A stretch of 59,550 bases of DNA, from contig RFQZ01000013.1 in NCBI GenBank assembly GCA_009924735.1, positions 1-59,550 of the forward strand, in the 5' to 3' direction. Positions 18,754 through 28,179 of the stretch are shown here, piece after piece. This DNA comes from Flavobacteriia bacterium. Lineage in GTDB: Bacteria; Bacteroidota; Bacteroidia; Flavobacteriales_D; Crocinitomicaceae. A program made the position numbers and the translations under genes. How positions within the stretch are numbered: the stretch's first letter is position 1; each line of letters begins with the position of its first letter. The notes under the pieces were generated by a model. The model saw only the letters and a program-made list of their open reading frames with translations, was not told where the DNA came from and made no database searches.

Positions 18754-20640
18754 CTACATCTTATTTGGCGCAGTAATTCCTAAAATTTTCAATCCCCTTG
18801 AAATGATGCTTTGAATGGTGATCGCAATCTGAATCCTGGCCATTTTAAGGTCTTCATCCGGCTCATTCAAGATGGCGCATTGCTGGTAGAAAGAGTTGAA
18901 AGCTTTTGTTAATTCGTAGAGGTAGTTAGCCAAAACCGCAGGCGAATACGTAGTTGCCGCATCTTGCAAGGTAAAAGGGAACTGTTCGATGATTTTAATC
19001 AGTGGTATTTCGGCTTCAGAAACTTTATTCACCTTAAGATTTTCAACAGGAATGTCAGATTTTCGAAGCAGCGAAGTGATTCTCGCATGGGTATACTGAA
19101 TAAAAGGCCCTGTGTTTCCCGTTAAATCAATGGACTCCTCAGGGTTGAACATCATTCTTTTTTTCGGATCGACTTTCAATAAAAAATACTTTAGTCCCCC
19201 CATCCCAATTTGCTCAAACAGTTGCTTTTGTTCTTGTGGATTCATTTCGGAAATATGGCCACGTTCTTTGGTCATTTCTTCGGCAGCAGAAACCATCTCT
19301 TCCATGAGATCATCTGCATCCACAACGGTACCCTCTCTGGATTTCATTTTTCCCGTAGGTAAATCTACCATGCCATAAGACAAGTGGTGACAGTTTTTTG
19401 CCCAATGAAATCCCAGTTTATCAAGGATCAAAAAGAGTACTTTGAAGTGATAATCTTGTTCATTCCCAACCGTATAAATCATTCCATTCAACAAAGGAAA
19501 ATCTTTGTAGCGGTCAATCGCCGTTCCGATGTCTTGGGTCATATACACAGCGGTCCCGTCGGAACGAAGCACCAACTTTTCATCCAATCCTTCCTTAGTG
19601 AGGTCAATCCAAACTGAACCGTCTTCTTTTTGATAAAACACCCCTTTCTGAATGCCTTCCATGACTTGGTCTTTGCCCAAAAGAAAGGTGTCGCTCTCGT
19701 AATATAAAGTATCAAAATCAACCCCCATTCGCTTGTAGGTTTGCTTGAATCCTTCATATACCCAGCCGTTCATCGTGGTCCACAATAGGTATACTTCAGG
19801 ATCTCTGGCTTCCCATTTTATGAGCATTTCTTTGGCATCGCGCAGAATCGCCGTGGAATTTTTAGCCAACTCCTTTATTTTGGCATCGAGGGCGATGACG
19901 GTTTTCTCATCCTTACCCAATTTGGCTTCGGCAAAACCCATGTATTTCGCTACCACGTCGGAAGGATACCCTTCAAAATCAGACGCTTCCCATTCGGATA
20001 TGATTGCTTTCGCCTCTTGGTTTAAGTGCTTGTCGAATTCGACGTAGTATTTTCCGACCAATTTATCTCCTTTCAAACTTGTATTGAGCGGAGACTCTCG
20101 ATCGCCGTGGTCGTTTAGGGGCGAAAACATTTTCCACGCAAGCATGCTCTTACAAATGTGAATACCCCTGTCGTTGATGACCTGTGTTTTGATGACTTGG
20201 TGTCCGTTTGCCTTGAGCAGTTCAGAAACAGAATACCCTAGAAAATTATTCCGAAGGTGTCCGAGGTGTAAAGGTTTGTTGGTATTTGGCGAGGAGTATT
20301 CCACCATGATGAGCGGCTTGGAATTCACATCACCAAATCCAAAATTTGGTTGAGTTGCAACGGTTTCAAGTACACTTCGCCAGTGGCTTGTGGAAAACTT
20401 GAAATTTAGAAATCCTTGAATCACCTCAAATGAGTCGATTTCAGAAAATTTAGAAGAAAGAAATTCACCTATCCGATTGGCTGCCTCAACAGGAGAACAC
20501 TGCATTGCCTTTGCGAAAGGAAAAACCACCAGGGTGAGGTCGCCCGAAACTTCCTTCTTGGTTGGCTGAAACTGAATCCAATTGGGATCAATCTGAATGT
20601 TAAAAAATATGGAGCCCTCCGTTAAAAGGGAATCCCGCAT
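18754..20640 (-). CDS. argS: Arginine-tRNA ligase
   Basis: Class I aminoacyl-tRNA synthetase charging tRNA-Arg. N-terminal Add1 domain, then the HIGH-type motif in SSPNTNKPLHLGHLRNN (HLGH about residue 125). A KMSKS-like loop is seen as GKMKSREGTVVDADDLM (about 431), and a C-terminal DALR anticodon-binding domain is present. I start it at the ATG at 20640 (MRDSLL), which forms a TAATG 1-nt overlap with the arginase stop; an in-frame ATG 12 nt further upstream is also possible. About 628 aa. The pairing of argS with arginase is unusual but both act on arginine. Confidence 0.96.
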   Translation of the reverse strand: MRDSLLTEGSIFFNIQIDPNWIQFQPTKKEVSGDLTLVVFPFAKAMQCSPVEAANRIGEFLSSKFSEIDSFEVIQGFLNFKFSTSHWRSVLETVATQPNFGFGDVNSKPLIMVEYSSPNTNKPLHLGHLRNNFLGYSVSELLKANGHQVIKTQVINDRGIHICKSMLAWKMFSPLNDHGDRESPLNTSLKGDKLVGKYYVEFDKHLNQEAKAIISEWEASDFEGYPSDVVAKYMGFAEAKLGKDEKTVIALDAKIKELAKNSTAILRDAKEMLIKWEARDPEVYLLWTTMNGWVYEGFKQTYKRMGVDFDTLYYESDTFLLGKDQVMEGIQKGVFYQKEDGSVWIDLTKEGLDEKLVLRSDGTAVYMTQDIGTAIDRYKDFPLLNGMIYTVGNEQDYHFKVLFLILDKLGFHWAKNCHHLSYGMVDLPTGKMKSREGTVVDADDLMEEMVSAAEEMTKERGHISEMNPQEQKQLFEQIGMGGLKYFLLKVDPKKRMMFNPEESIDLTGNTGPFIQYTHARITSLLRKSDIPVENLKVNKVSEAEIPLIKIIEQFPFTLQDAATTYSPAVLANYLYELTKAFNSFYQQCAILNEPDEDLKMARIQIAITIQSIISRGLKILGITAPNKM

Positions 20641-21590
20641 TACAATTTCCATGATTCTTCTAGGGTATGTGCGACCGCATCGACAATTTCTAAGGCAATT
20701 TCGGCCATTTTATTTCCTGCTTTATCCAAGCATGGATTCACCTCTACCACTTCCAAAGCGCAGAGTTTTGGGGTTTTTGAAAAATTTTGAAGCAGTTGAA
20801 CCGCTTCGTTCATGGTCAAACCATTTTTAACAGGGGTCCCTGTACCATAAGAAGTCAAATCTGGGTCCATTGAGTCGACATCAAAGGAAACGTAAATCAA
20901 GTCGCAGGCATTTAAATAACCTAAGGTTTCGTTGGAGATAACATCCACTCCTTTTGAACGAACTTCATCTACTGTAAAATTCTTAATATGGTTGTCGTTC
21001 ATGAATTGATCCTCTTCGGGTTCGGTATCCCTAACAGCGATGTAGACCAAATCAGCAGGCTTCACAGCGCTGCATTTGAGTTGATTCCATAACAAAGACG
21101 TTTCAAGGTCAACATGATTTTTTTCGCAGGCCAAATTATCCATTCCCAATGCAGTTGCGATGGGCATGCCATGTAGATTCCCTGAGGGGGTTGTGTAAGG
21201 AGTGTGTACGTCCGCATGGGCATCGATCCAAATCACCCCAAGTCTTGCATCTGGATACGCTTGATGAATCCCACGAATGGTTCCACCCGCAGACGCGTGA
21301 TCTCCTGCGATGACAAAAGGAAAGTTTCCAGCGGAAAGCGTTTTTGAAATTTCATTTCCTATGGTTTCATACACTTTCACCATCCCATCAATTCTTTTGG
21401 CAAGAGGAAATTTTATGGGACGATCGAGTAAGTGGTTGAAATCGCTCAAACAGGTCCATGGTCGATTTTTAAACAGTTGATTTCCTTTTTCCCTTGCGGC
21501 AATTTGCATTGCGAAAGGACCGAGAGAAGCGCCCCGGGTACCTGCCCCCAATTCAGAAGGATTGATGATAAATGATATGCTTTTTGTCAT
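20640..21590 (-). CDS. Arginase-family hydrolase (probable arginase)
   Basis: 316 aa ureohydrolase fold. The binuclear Mn site is complete: GDHAS (His), IDAHADVHT (Asp, His, Asp) and SFDVDSMDP (Asp, Asp), plus GTGTPVKNGL and ALEVVEVNP near the end. The SGNLHGMP loop matches arginases (arginine to ornithine plus urea) better than agmatinases or formimidoylglutamases. It is directly upstream of argS with a 1-nt overlap, so arginine breakdown and arginyl-tRNA synthesis are probably coexpressed. Substrate assignment is inference from motifs. Confidence 0.9.
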   Translation of the reverse strand: MTKSISFIINPSELGAGTRGASLGPFAMQIAAREKGNQLFKNRPWTCLSDFNHLLDRPIKFPLAKRIDGMVKVYETIGNEISKTLSAGNFPFVIAGDHASAGGTIRGIHQAYPDARLGVIWIDAHADVHTPYTTPSGNLHGMPIATALGMDNLACEKNHVDLETSLLWNQLKCSAVKPADLVYIAVRDTEPEEDQFMNDNHIKNFTVDEVRSKGVDVISNETLGYLNACDLIYVSFDVDSMDPDLTSYGTGTPVKNGLTMNEAVQLLQNFSKTPKLCALEVVEVNPCLDKAGNKMAEIALEIVDAVAHTLEESWKL

Positions 21591-21616
21591 AAGAATCCCT
21601 TTTGAGGGGGATAGGA

Positions 21617-21624
21617 CAAATATA
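21617..21624 (-). promoter_or_regulatory. -7 promoter box (TATATTTG) for arginase-argS
   Basis: The minus strand reads TATATTTG, an exact TAnnTTTG match, 26 nt before the arginase ATG. No -33 TTG is seen at 17-23 nt. Confidence 0.5.
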
Positions 21625-21689
21625 CAAAAAAGTTCAAAGGTCGGAGTGGTGAAAATCCCAAAGAATTTCCTTCGTTCATAGGATATGTC

Positions 21690-21697
21690 TATATTCG
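21690..21697 (+). promoter_or_regulatory. Possible -7 box (TATATTCG) for the tRNA region
   Basis: TATATTCG, one base from consensus, lies 112 nt upstream of tRNA-Ala on the same strand in a stretch with no protein gene. It could drive both the tRNA relic and the intact tRNA. Confidence 0.3.
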
Positions 21698-21754
21698 CAT
21701 TCTGTTTTTAACTAGGTAACTGTCGAATTTTTATGAAACAGAGACCAATTTAGT

Positions 21755-21800
21755 GGATGTAGCTCATCCGCCACGGCGGAGGCTAGCGCAAGGGTGATTC
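21755..21800 (+). pseudogene. Degenerate tRNA-Ala-like fragment with inserted palindrome
   Basis: Twelve bases (21755-21766) are identical to positions of the tRNA-Ala acceptor/D-arm that begins 55 nt downstream, and a later GGCTAG...CGC block also matches. Between them the D-loop GTT is replaced by TCCGCC-AC-GGCGGA (21767-21780), a perfect 6-bp inverted repeat. The anticodon arm and T arm are not recognisable. It reads as a truncated tandem copy of the tRNA interrupted or reshaped by a small hairpin. Confidence 0.5.
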
Positions 21801-21809
21801 ATATTTAAT

Positions 21810-21883
21810 GGGGATGTAGCTCAGTTGGCTAGAGCGCTTGACTGGCAGTCAAGAGGTCGTGGGTTCGAATCCCATCTTCTCCA
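21810..21883 (+). tRNA. tRNA-Ala (anticodon GGC)
   Basis: 74 nt including an encoded terminal A. Clover-leaf parts are clear: acceptor GGGGATG with CTTCTCC, D-arm GCTC...GAGC, anticodon stem CTTGA/TCAAG around loop CTGGCAG (anticodon GGC), and T-arm GTGGG-TTCGAAT-CCCAT. The G3:U70 pair, the alanine identity element, is present. There is one U:U mismatch in the acceptor stem. Confidence 0.95.
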
Positions 21884-21892
21884 CTCTACGGG

Positions 21893-21925
21893 AAAGCACT
21901 TTCCGAAAGGAAGGTGCTTTTTTTA
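21893..21925 (+). terminator. Intrinsic terminator after tRNA-Ala
   Basis: AGCACTTTCC and GGAAGGTGCT form a 10-bp stem (one G:U) closed by a GAAA tetraloop and followed by seven T, starting about 10 nt after the tRNA 3' end. Confidence 0.9.
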
Positions 21926-21994
21926 TGTAGGCTTCCTTTCAGGTAATGAAATTTTCATACTTTTATAAATCAGTAACCCTCAAAAAGATTTTCC

Positions 21995-22327
21995 ATGAGA
22001 ACTTTGCTTACCACTCTTTTGACCCTTTGTGCATTTTCATTTTTCGGTCAAACCGTTTACTCTGTAGATTCAAAATACGATGCCGATGTTAAAATTTATG
22101 TCGCCAGTTCAAAATACGATGCCGACTTGTTGGTGTACAAATGTTCATCAAAATACGACGCAACCGACAATAAAGGACTTTGGTTTTTCGCAAGCAGTAA
22201 GTACGACGCGAAAAAGAAAGTGTTCTTTTGTGACAGCAAATATGACGCAGATCTTATTATCTATTTTGTAGACAGCAAATACGACGCTATTTGGAGAAAC
22301 AGCGCGAAGAAAAACTTGATGTACTAA
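21995..22327 (+). CDS. Exported 110-aa protein with six SKYDA tandem repeats
   Basis: Signal peptide (LTTLLTLCAFSFFGQ), then almost nothing but six tandem units of about 13-16 residues. Each begins with SKYDA and continues with a short beta-like hydrophobic/aromatic strand (VKIYVA, LLVYKC, LWFFA, KVFFC, LIIYFV). Such short regular units suggest a small solenoid or knotted beta fold. They resemble the Bacteroidota family of small 'YKSEADLVVY'-type repeat proteins (possibly DUF6150), which is a recollection rather than a search result. Two repeats end in Cys. It begins 70 nt after the tRNA terminator and is followed 9 nt later by a GLPGLI-like exported protein, so the two are probably cotranscribed. 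Function unknown. Confidence 0.85.
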   Translation: MRTLLTTLLTLCAFSFFGQTVYSVDSKYDADVKIYVASSKYDADLLVYKCSSKYDATDNKGLWFFASSKYDAKKKVFFCDSKYDADLIIYFVDSKYDAIWRNSAKKNLMY

Positions 22328-22336
22328 TTGCTCCTA

Positions 22337-22975
22337 ATGACTCAAAAAAACCTTCGGCAACTTCTCTTCCTTATACTCTTCCTTCCGTTTTCATTGTTTG
22401 CACAGAAGAAAAATAGTTCCTTCAGTGGTGAGATGCTGTTCAATGTGGAACGTGTTGCTCCTCCGGATTCAAGTCGTGAAATGGTATTGATTTACGCTAA
22501 AGACAGCTTGCTAAAAGTGATTAATTTCTCTACACAGTGGGGACAACAAGAACTTATCAAGCACATCAGTCGACAAAAATCATATCTACTTATTTCAACC
22601 ACCAAAGGAAATTATGCCATCCGAACAGAATACACCAAAAATGTAGACACTTCCATGCATTACACCTACAAAAAAACTTTTGGTCACAAGAGAATTGGAG
22701 GATTTAAAGCAAAAAAACTCAAGGTGCAATTCTCTGGGATTAACAAAGATTTCGACTTCTATTACTTCAAAAAAATTCCCGCAAAATACGGAAGCGCATT
22801 CACCGATTTCCCAGGATTGGTAGCTGAATACTTTCTACCGTCCGACCAAGGATTGTTCAAATACACATTGACATCCCTCAAAAACATGGACCCTCCGCTT
22901 TCGCTTTTCATGATTCCCGAGAACTACAAAAAAGTATCCTTGGAACAATTTCTTGAGGAAATAGCGACGCCCTAA
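22337..22975 (+). CDS. Exported GLPGLI-family-like protein
   Basis: 212 aa from the ATG at 22337; a TTG 9 nt upstream is less likely. Signal peptide (LLFLILFLPFSLFAQ). The mature part alternates short beta strands. Near residues 155-170 it has GSAFTDFPGLVAEYFL, resembling the GLPGLI motif of a Bacteroidota exported family of unknown function. No catalytic motif is visible. It is probably cotranscribed with the SKYDA repeat gene; family assignment is moderate. Confidence 0.75.
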   Translation: MTQKNLRQLLFLILFLPFSLFAQKKNSSFSGEMLFNVERVAPPDSSREMVLIYAKDSLLKVINFSTQWGQQELIKHISRQKSYLLISTTKGNYAIRTEYTKNVDTSMHYTYKKTFGHKRIGGFKAKKLKVQFSGINKDFDFYYFKKIPAKYGSAFTDFPGLVAEYFLPSDQGLFKYTLTSLKNMDPPLSLFMIPENYKKVSLEQFLEEIATP

Positions 22976-23042
22976 CGCTGAATTTAACAAAGCGCTGTGC
23001 ATATCAATCCAATCGTGAGATAGAACCCATTTCTTTGTTCGC

Positions 23043-23050
23043 TACCTTCG
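23043..23050 (+). promoter_or_regulatory. -7-like box (TACCTTCG) before ftsK
   Basis: TACCTTCG, one base from TAnnTTTG, lies 15 nt before the ftsK ATG in the 90-nt gap after the GLPGLI-like gene. Confidence 0.35.
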
Positions 23051-23065
23051 TACTTTACCCTAAGC

Positions 23066-25606
23066 ATGCGACAAAACGAGTTTATTCCCCATGAGCCAGA
23101 AGGTCCTTTATACACAAGCGAGATAACGGACGATACCGCTGCGCAAAAAAAGAAAAAACCCAAGCCTAAAGCACCTAAAACCGAGTCGGGTACAAAGGAA
23201 AAAATTAACAGCACCGTTTCGTTTTTTAAATCAAAAAGATTCGTTTCTTCCGTTGGCGCTTTACTTACCCTGGGTTCTGTATTTATTTTCTTTGCGTCTA
23301 TATCCTATTTTGTAAGCTGGAAAAACGACCAAGATGCCTTGTTGAATTATGGTTTTTGGGACTATATTTTTAACAACAACATACCCTCCGCCGACAATTG
23401 GTTGGGGAAATTTGGTGCGTGGACCGGTCACGTATTGATCTACAATTCCTTCGGTATTCCTGCCATTTCTCTTTGCTTTATCTTTTTTCTTTTTGGAATC
23501 AAACTTTTGTTTAACATCCAACTTTTCCCATTAGGTAAAACCACATTGGTGGTATTGGTCTACATGGTTTGGGGCTCTATTTTCTTGGGATTTTTTGAAT
23601 CATACCTCAATTTTGCTGGAGGGGTGTTTGGAACATTTGTCAACGAATGGCTCAAACTCACCGTGGGAGGTGTTTTTACGATTGTCCTCGATTTTGTCCT
23701 GCTCTATATTTTCACCACCCTCCTATTCAATCCAAACTATGGAAGTTTGCTGGAAAAACTAAAACCTTCAAACCTGAAAGGCGATTACTTTGGGGTAAAT
23801 GAAGAACCAGCCAAACCCAACAACGTCTATCAATCAATGGATGTTATTAATCCCATTAAGGAAAATGAAATTGAAGAAGACATCGTTTCAAATCCCATAC
23901 ACTTTACCAAAGAAAATGAATTGGAACTGGAGATGGAATCCGACATGGAAATAAGTTTCGGAAGCCCAGAAGCACCGCTTCCCAACGAACTGGAAATCAT
24001 CGTTGAACCCGAAGCGCCAAAAGAAGAGCCCATTGTAAAAGAAAGCAGTAGAAACGAAGATGACATGTTGGCTGCACGATTGGTAAAGGAATATGGCCTA
24101 TACGATCCAACCAAAGACCTTGACACCTACATCCTCCCTCCCATTGAATTGCTGAAAGACTACGGAGGAAGTGGGATATCGGTATCCAAAGAGGAATTGG
24201 AAGGCAACAAGGATAAAATCGTTGAAACCCTTTCCCACTATAAAATAGACATTGCGAAAATCAAAGCCACAGTAGGCCCCACAGTTACCCTGTACGAAAT
24301 CGTCCCTGCACCGGGTGTTCGAATCTCCAAAATAAAAAACCTTGAAGACGACATTGCCCTAAGTTTAAGTGCACTCGGAATCCGTATCATTGCGCCCATC
24401 CCAGGGAAAGGCACAATCGGTATCGAAGTTCCAAACCTAAAACCAGAAATGGTCAGCATGCGCTCCCTCATCGCCTCAGATAAATTCCAAAATTTTCAGG
24501 GCGAACTTCCCATTGTTATGGGAAAAACCATTACCAACGAAACCTTCGTGTTTGACATGACCAAAATGCCCCATTTGTTGGTGGCAGGTGCTACGGGACA
24601 AGGTAAATCAGTTGGACTCAACGCCATTTTGGTATCCCTACTCTACAAAAAACATCCCGCACAAGTGAAATTCGTCTTGGTTGACCCTAAGAAAGTTGAG
24701 TTAACCTTATACAATAAAATCGAACGTCATTTCCTTGCAAAACTTCCCGGAGAAGCCGATGCCATCATTGTGGATACTTCAAAAGTGGTGAACACACTGA
24801 ATTCCCTATGCATCGAAATGGATGACAGATACGAATTGCTGAAAATAGCAGGGGTGAGAACCATAAAGGAATACAACGAGAAGTTCATCGACAGAAAACT
24901 CAACCCAGAAAAAGGGCACAAATACCTTCCATACATCATTGTATTGATTGATGAGTTTGCCGATCTGATCATGACCGCAGGTAAAGAAGTAGAACACCCC
25001 ATTGCAAGAATCGCACAATTGGCAAGGGCAATCGGTATTCACCTCATTGTCGCAACCCAACGTCCCTCCGTCAATGTCATTACAGGTATGATTAAAGCGA
25101 ATTTTCCCGCACGAATTGCTTTTAGGGTGCTTTCAAAAATTGACTCAAGAACCATCCTTGATGCGTCTGGTGCGGACCAATTGATCGGACGTGGTGACAT
25201 GCTTATTTCCACCGGATCAGATATGCTAAGGCTTCAATGTGGTTTCGTAGACACCCCAGAAGTGGAGGACATTTGTGAATTTGTTGGAGAACAACGTGCA
25301 TATCCTAGCGCATTTTTATTGCCAGAATATGTCGCAGAAGGAAGTGAAGGAAACGGCGACTTTCAAATGGATGACATCGACCCCCTCTTTATTGAATCTG
25401 CCCGAATGGTTGTAATCAATCAGCAAGGATCCGCCTCTCTTCTTCAAAGAAAATTAAAATTGGGCTATAACCGTGCAGGAAGAATTGTGGATCAACTCGA
25501 AGCAATGGGAATCATTGGAAACTTTCAAGGGAGCAAAGCAAGAGATGTGCTGTTTACAGACTTGGAGTCACTCGATGAATTCTTGAAGCTTAAAGGCCTT
25601 CTTTAG
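23066..25606 (+). CDS. ftsK: DNA translocase FtsK/SpoIIIE family
   Basis: 846-aa septal DNA pump that moves chromosome termini during division. A basic N-terminus (Lys-rich, about residues 28-50) precedes four membrane segments (about 60-225) and an acidic linker. The motor follows: PGVRISKI alpha domain, Walker A GATGQGKS (about 509), Walker B IVLIDEFADL (about 627), ATQRPSVNVITG and ISTGSDMLRLQCGFVDTPEV. A winged-helix gamma domain closes the protein (LLQRKLKLGYNRAGRIVDQLE). Length and all motifs are normal for Bacteroidota FtsK. Confidence 0.96.
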   Translation: MRQNEFIPHEPEGPLYTSEITDDTAAQKKKKPKPKAPKTESGTKEKINSTVSFFKSKRFVSSVGALLTLGSVFIFFASISYFVSWKNDQDALLNYGFWDYIFNNNIPSADNWLGKFGAWTGHVLIYNSFGIPAISLCFIFFLFGIKLLFNIQLFPLGKTTLVVLVYMVWGSIFLGFFESYLNFAGGVFGTFVNEWLKLTVGGVFTIVLDFVLLYIFTTLLFNPNYGSLLEKLKPSNLKGDYFGVNEEPAKPNNVYQSMDVINPIKENEIEEDIVSNPIHFTKENELELEMESDMEISFGSPEAPLPNELEIIVEPEAPKEEPIVKESSRNEDDMLAARLVKEYGLYDPTKDLDTYILPPIELLKDYGGSGISVSKEELEGNKDKIVETLSHYKIDIAKIKATVGPTVTLYEIVPAPGVRISKIKNLEDDIALSLSALGIRIIAPIPGKGTIGIEVPNLKPEMVSMRSLIASDKFQNFQGELPIVMGKTITNETFVFDMTKMPHLLVAGATGQGKSVGLNAILVSLLYKKHPAQVKFVLVDPKKVELTLYNKIERHFLAKLPGEADAIIVDTSKVVNTLNSLCIEMDDRYELLKIAGVRTIKEYNEKFIDRKLNPEKGHKYLPYIIVLIDEFADLIMTAGKEVEHPIARIAQLARAIGIHLIVATQRPSVNVITGMIKANFPARIAFRVLSKIDSRTILDASGADQLIGRGDMLISTGSDMLRLQCGFVDTPEVEDICEFVGEQRAYPSAFLLPEYVAEGSEGNGDFQMDDIDPLFIESARMVVINQQGSASLLQRKLKLGYNRAGRIVDQLEAMGIIGNFQGSKARDVLFTDLESLDEFLKLKGLL

Positions 25607-25651
25607 TTTATTCTATTCATTTTTGTAGCTTTACTTCATTCAACCCTAGAT

Positions 25652-28087
25652 ATGAAGCACTTTTTTATCGCCCTGTTATTGGGCATCACGTTGACGAACT
25701 TTGCGCAACTTTCCGAGATTCCAGCACCCCTCGCAAAATATTATCACTCCGGGAAAGACTTTTCCTGGCACCATGAAGTGGTTGATTATTTTCAAACCTT
25801 ACAATCCTTGTATCCAGAAAATGTTCGCTTAGAAGAATATGGTAAAACCTACGAAGGTCGCCCCCTTTTCCTTGCATATATTGGAAACAAAGAAACCATT
25901 CGCAACCTCGAAACCATCCGTAAAAACCATTTACAACATAGCCCCGAAGAAAAAACATCGATTGCGTGGTTAAGCTACAATGTGCATGGAAATGAAAGTT
26001 GTGGCACCGAAGCGGCGATGGAAACAGCCTATTTGTTGCTCACCAAAAACGCCGACTTACTCAACCAAACCCTCGTGGTAATTGACCCTTGTCTAAATCC
26101 TGATGGAAGAGATCGCTATGTGAATTATTTCAAACAATACCATGGAAAAAACACCATCCTTGCACTCGGAAGTGCGGAACACCAAGAAGAGTGGCCGGGT
26201 GGACGTCCGAATCACTATCTATTTGACCTTAACCGAGATTGGGCATGGTTGACACAAATCGAATCCCAGAGCCGCATCAAAGTTTACAATCAATGGCTTC
26301 CCCATGTCCATGTCGACTTTCATGAACAAGGAATGAACGAACCCTACTATTTCCCTCCAGCGGCAGAACCTTACCATGAAGTGGTCACCAATTGGCAGAG
26401 AGATTTTCAAAAAATGATTGGTAAAAACCATGCATCTTACTTCGACAAAGAGGGTTGGCTGTATTTTTCTAAAGAAATATTTGACCTATTGTACCCTTCA
26501 TATGGAGATACCTATCCCACGTTCAACGGTGCCATTGGAATGACCTACGAGCAAGGCGGTAGCGGACGGGCAGGTTTGGGAGTCATCACTATGTTAGGCG
26601 ACACCCTGAGTTTGGAAGACAGGATTTTACACCACATTACCACGGGTATTTCAACGGTTGAAACGGTAAGTAAAAACCACAATCGCATGCTCGAAGAATT
26701 TCAAAAATACTTTGGTAAAACATCGAAATTCAAGTACAACAGCTATCTATTGGACGGAAATGCGCCCAATGTACAAGCTTTGTTAAAATTACTCGATGCG
26801 CATGGAATTGCCTTTGGTTCTACTTCAGAACTGAAAGGTTCGGTGGTCAAAGGATACGACTACTTCACGCAATCCAACATCGATTATAAGGTTAAAGAAA
26901 CCGACATTGTGGTCAACACAAACCCAGAAAAAGGAAACCTCATTCAGGTATTGTTTGAGCCCAGTACAAAATTGAGTGATTCTTTGACTTACGACATTAC
27001 CGCTTGGTCCCTTCCTTATGCTTATGGCATTCCATGTGTCGCTGTCGAAAAACAAGTAGTTTCAGGAAACAGGAGCATTGCTAAAACTTCCAACAAAACA
27101 GCTGAAAAATGCTATGCCTACGCTGTAAAATGGCGCAACATTGCCGATGCAAAATTCCTAGGAAAACTTTTAGCCAAAGACCTTCATGTTTCGTTTTCAG
27201 AAAAAGACTTTACGTATGAAAATACGCTGTTTTCCAAAGGAAGCCTTGTGATCATTCGTGGTGAAAACCCAGGCATTCCAATCGACAAAATACTCATGGA
27301 TGAAGCTTCCGCAGCGAATGTTGAATTAACCCCAATCTTTTCAGGGATGATGGACCAAGGTCCGGACTTTGGTTCTTCCACATTAAAGAAAATCCTACAT
27401 CCGAAAGTGGGAATTCTGTACAATACGGAAGCATCTTCGCTTTCACTCGGCGAAATTTGGCATTTCATGGATGTTCAATTGGATTTTCCTGTTCAAATGC
27501 TTCGAGCAGACGAATTTAATGCAGCCGAATTCAACGACCTCAATGTTCTTTTCATCCCAGAAGGATTTACATCCAACTATAACGCAGATTTGAAGGAATG
27601 GATTAGAAACGGAGGCACTTGCATCGTCATGGGTTCTGCAGCCAGTAATTTCATGGAAGCTGATTTTGGAATGACCATTGGGACAGAAACCCCCGAGGCA
27701 TCCAACTTGGCGCTTGGGAATTACGCAAACATGGAAAGAAGTTCAATCAGCGAAACCATCATTGGTGCCATTTATAAATGTGAAACCGATGAAACACATC
27801 CACTCGCCTTTGGCTATGGAAAGACCTATTTTACCTTAAGGCTTACGCCAGAAAAATATCCTTTTTCCGGAACCATTGTTCAAAAAATCAAAGATTCAAA
27901 AGGTTGGGTTTCAGGCTTCAGTGGTTATAAAGTGAAAGCCAAACAAGATTCAATTACAACCGTCGGCGTACAACCGCTGGGAGAAGGTTGCATCGTGTAT
28001 TTTTTCGACAACCCCTTGTTCCGAGGATTTTGGGAAAATGGAAAATTACAAGTAGCAAACGCCCTCTTTTTTGTAAATAAAAACTGA
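25652..28087 (+). CDS. Secreted M14-family zinc carboxypeptidase
   Basis: 811 aa with signal peptide (FFIALLLGITLTNFAQ). The catalytic domain has the zinc motif HGNES (His and Glu, about residues 111-114), NPDGRDRY, DLNRDWAW, the third ligand in HVDFHEQG (about 222-226) and the catalytic Glu in MTYEQGGSG (about 298). The long C-terminal part (about 360-811) is beta-rich with a glutamine-amidotransferase-like segment (NVLFIPEGFTSNY). No T9SS sorting domain is visible, so it is probably periplasmic or outer-membrane associated. Preceded by ftsK by 45 nt. Confidence 0.9.
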   Translation: MKHFFIALLLGITLTNFAQLSEIPAPLAKYYHSGKDFSWHHEVVDYFQTLQSLYPENVRLEEYGKTYEGRPLFLAYIGNKETIRNLETIRKNHLQHSPEEKTSIAWLSYNVHGNESCGTEAAMETAYLLLTKNADLLNQTLVVIDPCLNPDGRDRYVNYFKQYHGKNTILALGSAEHQEEWPGGRPNHYLFDLNRDWAWLTQIESQSRIKVYNQWLPHVHVDFHEQGMNEPYYFPPAAEPYHEVVTNWQRDFQKMIGKNHASYFDKEGWLYFSKEIFDLLYPSYGDTYPTFNGAIGMTYEQGGSGRAGLGVITMLGDTLSLEDRILHHITTGISTVETVSKNHNRMLEEFQKYFGKTSKFKYNSYLLDGNAPNVQALLKLLDAHGIAFGSTSELKGSVVKGYDYFTQSNIDYKVKETDIVVNTNPEKGNLIQVLFEPSTKLSDSLTYDITAWSLPYAYGIPCVAVEKQVVSGNRSIAKTSNKTAEKCYAYAVKWRNIADAKFLGKLLAKDLHVSFSEKDFTYENTLFSKGSLVIIRGENPGIPIDKILMDEASAANVELTPIFSGMMDQGPDFGSSTLKKILHPKVGILYNTEASSLSLGEIWHFMDVQLDFPVQMLRADEFNAAEFNDLNVLFIPEGFTSNYNADLKEWIRNGGTCIVMGSAASNFMEADFGMTIGTETPEASNLALGNYANMERSSISETIIGAIYKCETDETHPLAFGYGKTYFTLRLTPEKYPFSGTIVQKIKDSKGWVSGFSGYKVKAKQDSITTVGVQPLGEGCIVYFFDNPLFRGFWENGKLQVANALFFVNKN

Positions 28088-28179
28088 TTTTCACCTTTGG
28101 ACAGCGGGAGGATTTCACTTCGTTTGTTAATTCCCTTACAATCCAAATGGGATCTCATCATTCAAAAACATTTATTCAG

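Noticed and set aside
21995..22327. CRISPR-like or DNA repeat array at the SKYDA region
   Set aside because: The periodicity is a coding repeat of about 39 nt with variable DNA, a clear signal peptide and no spacers.
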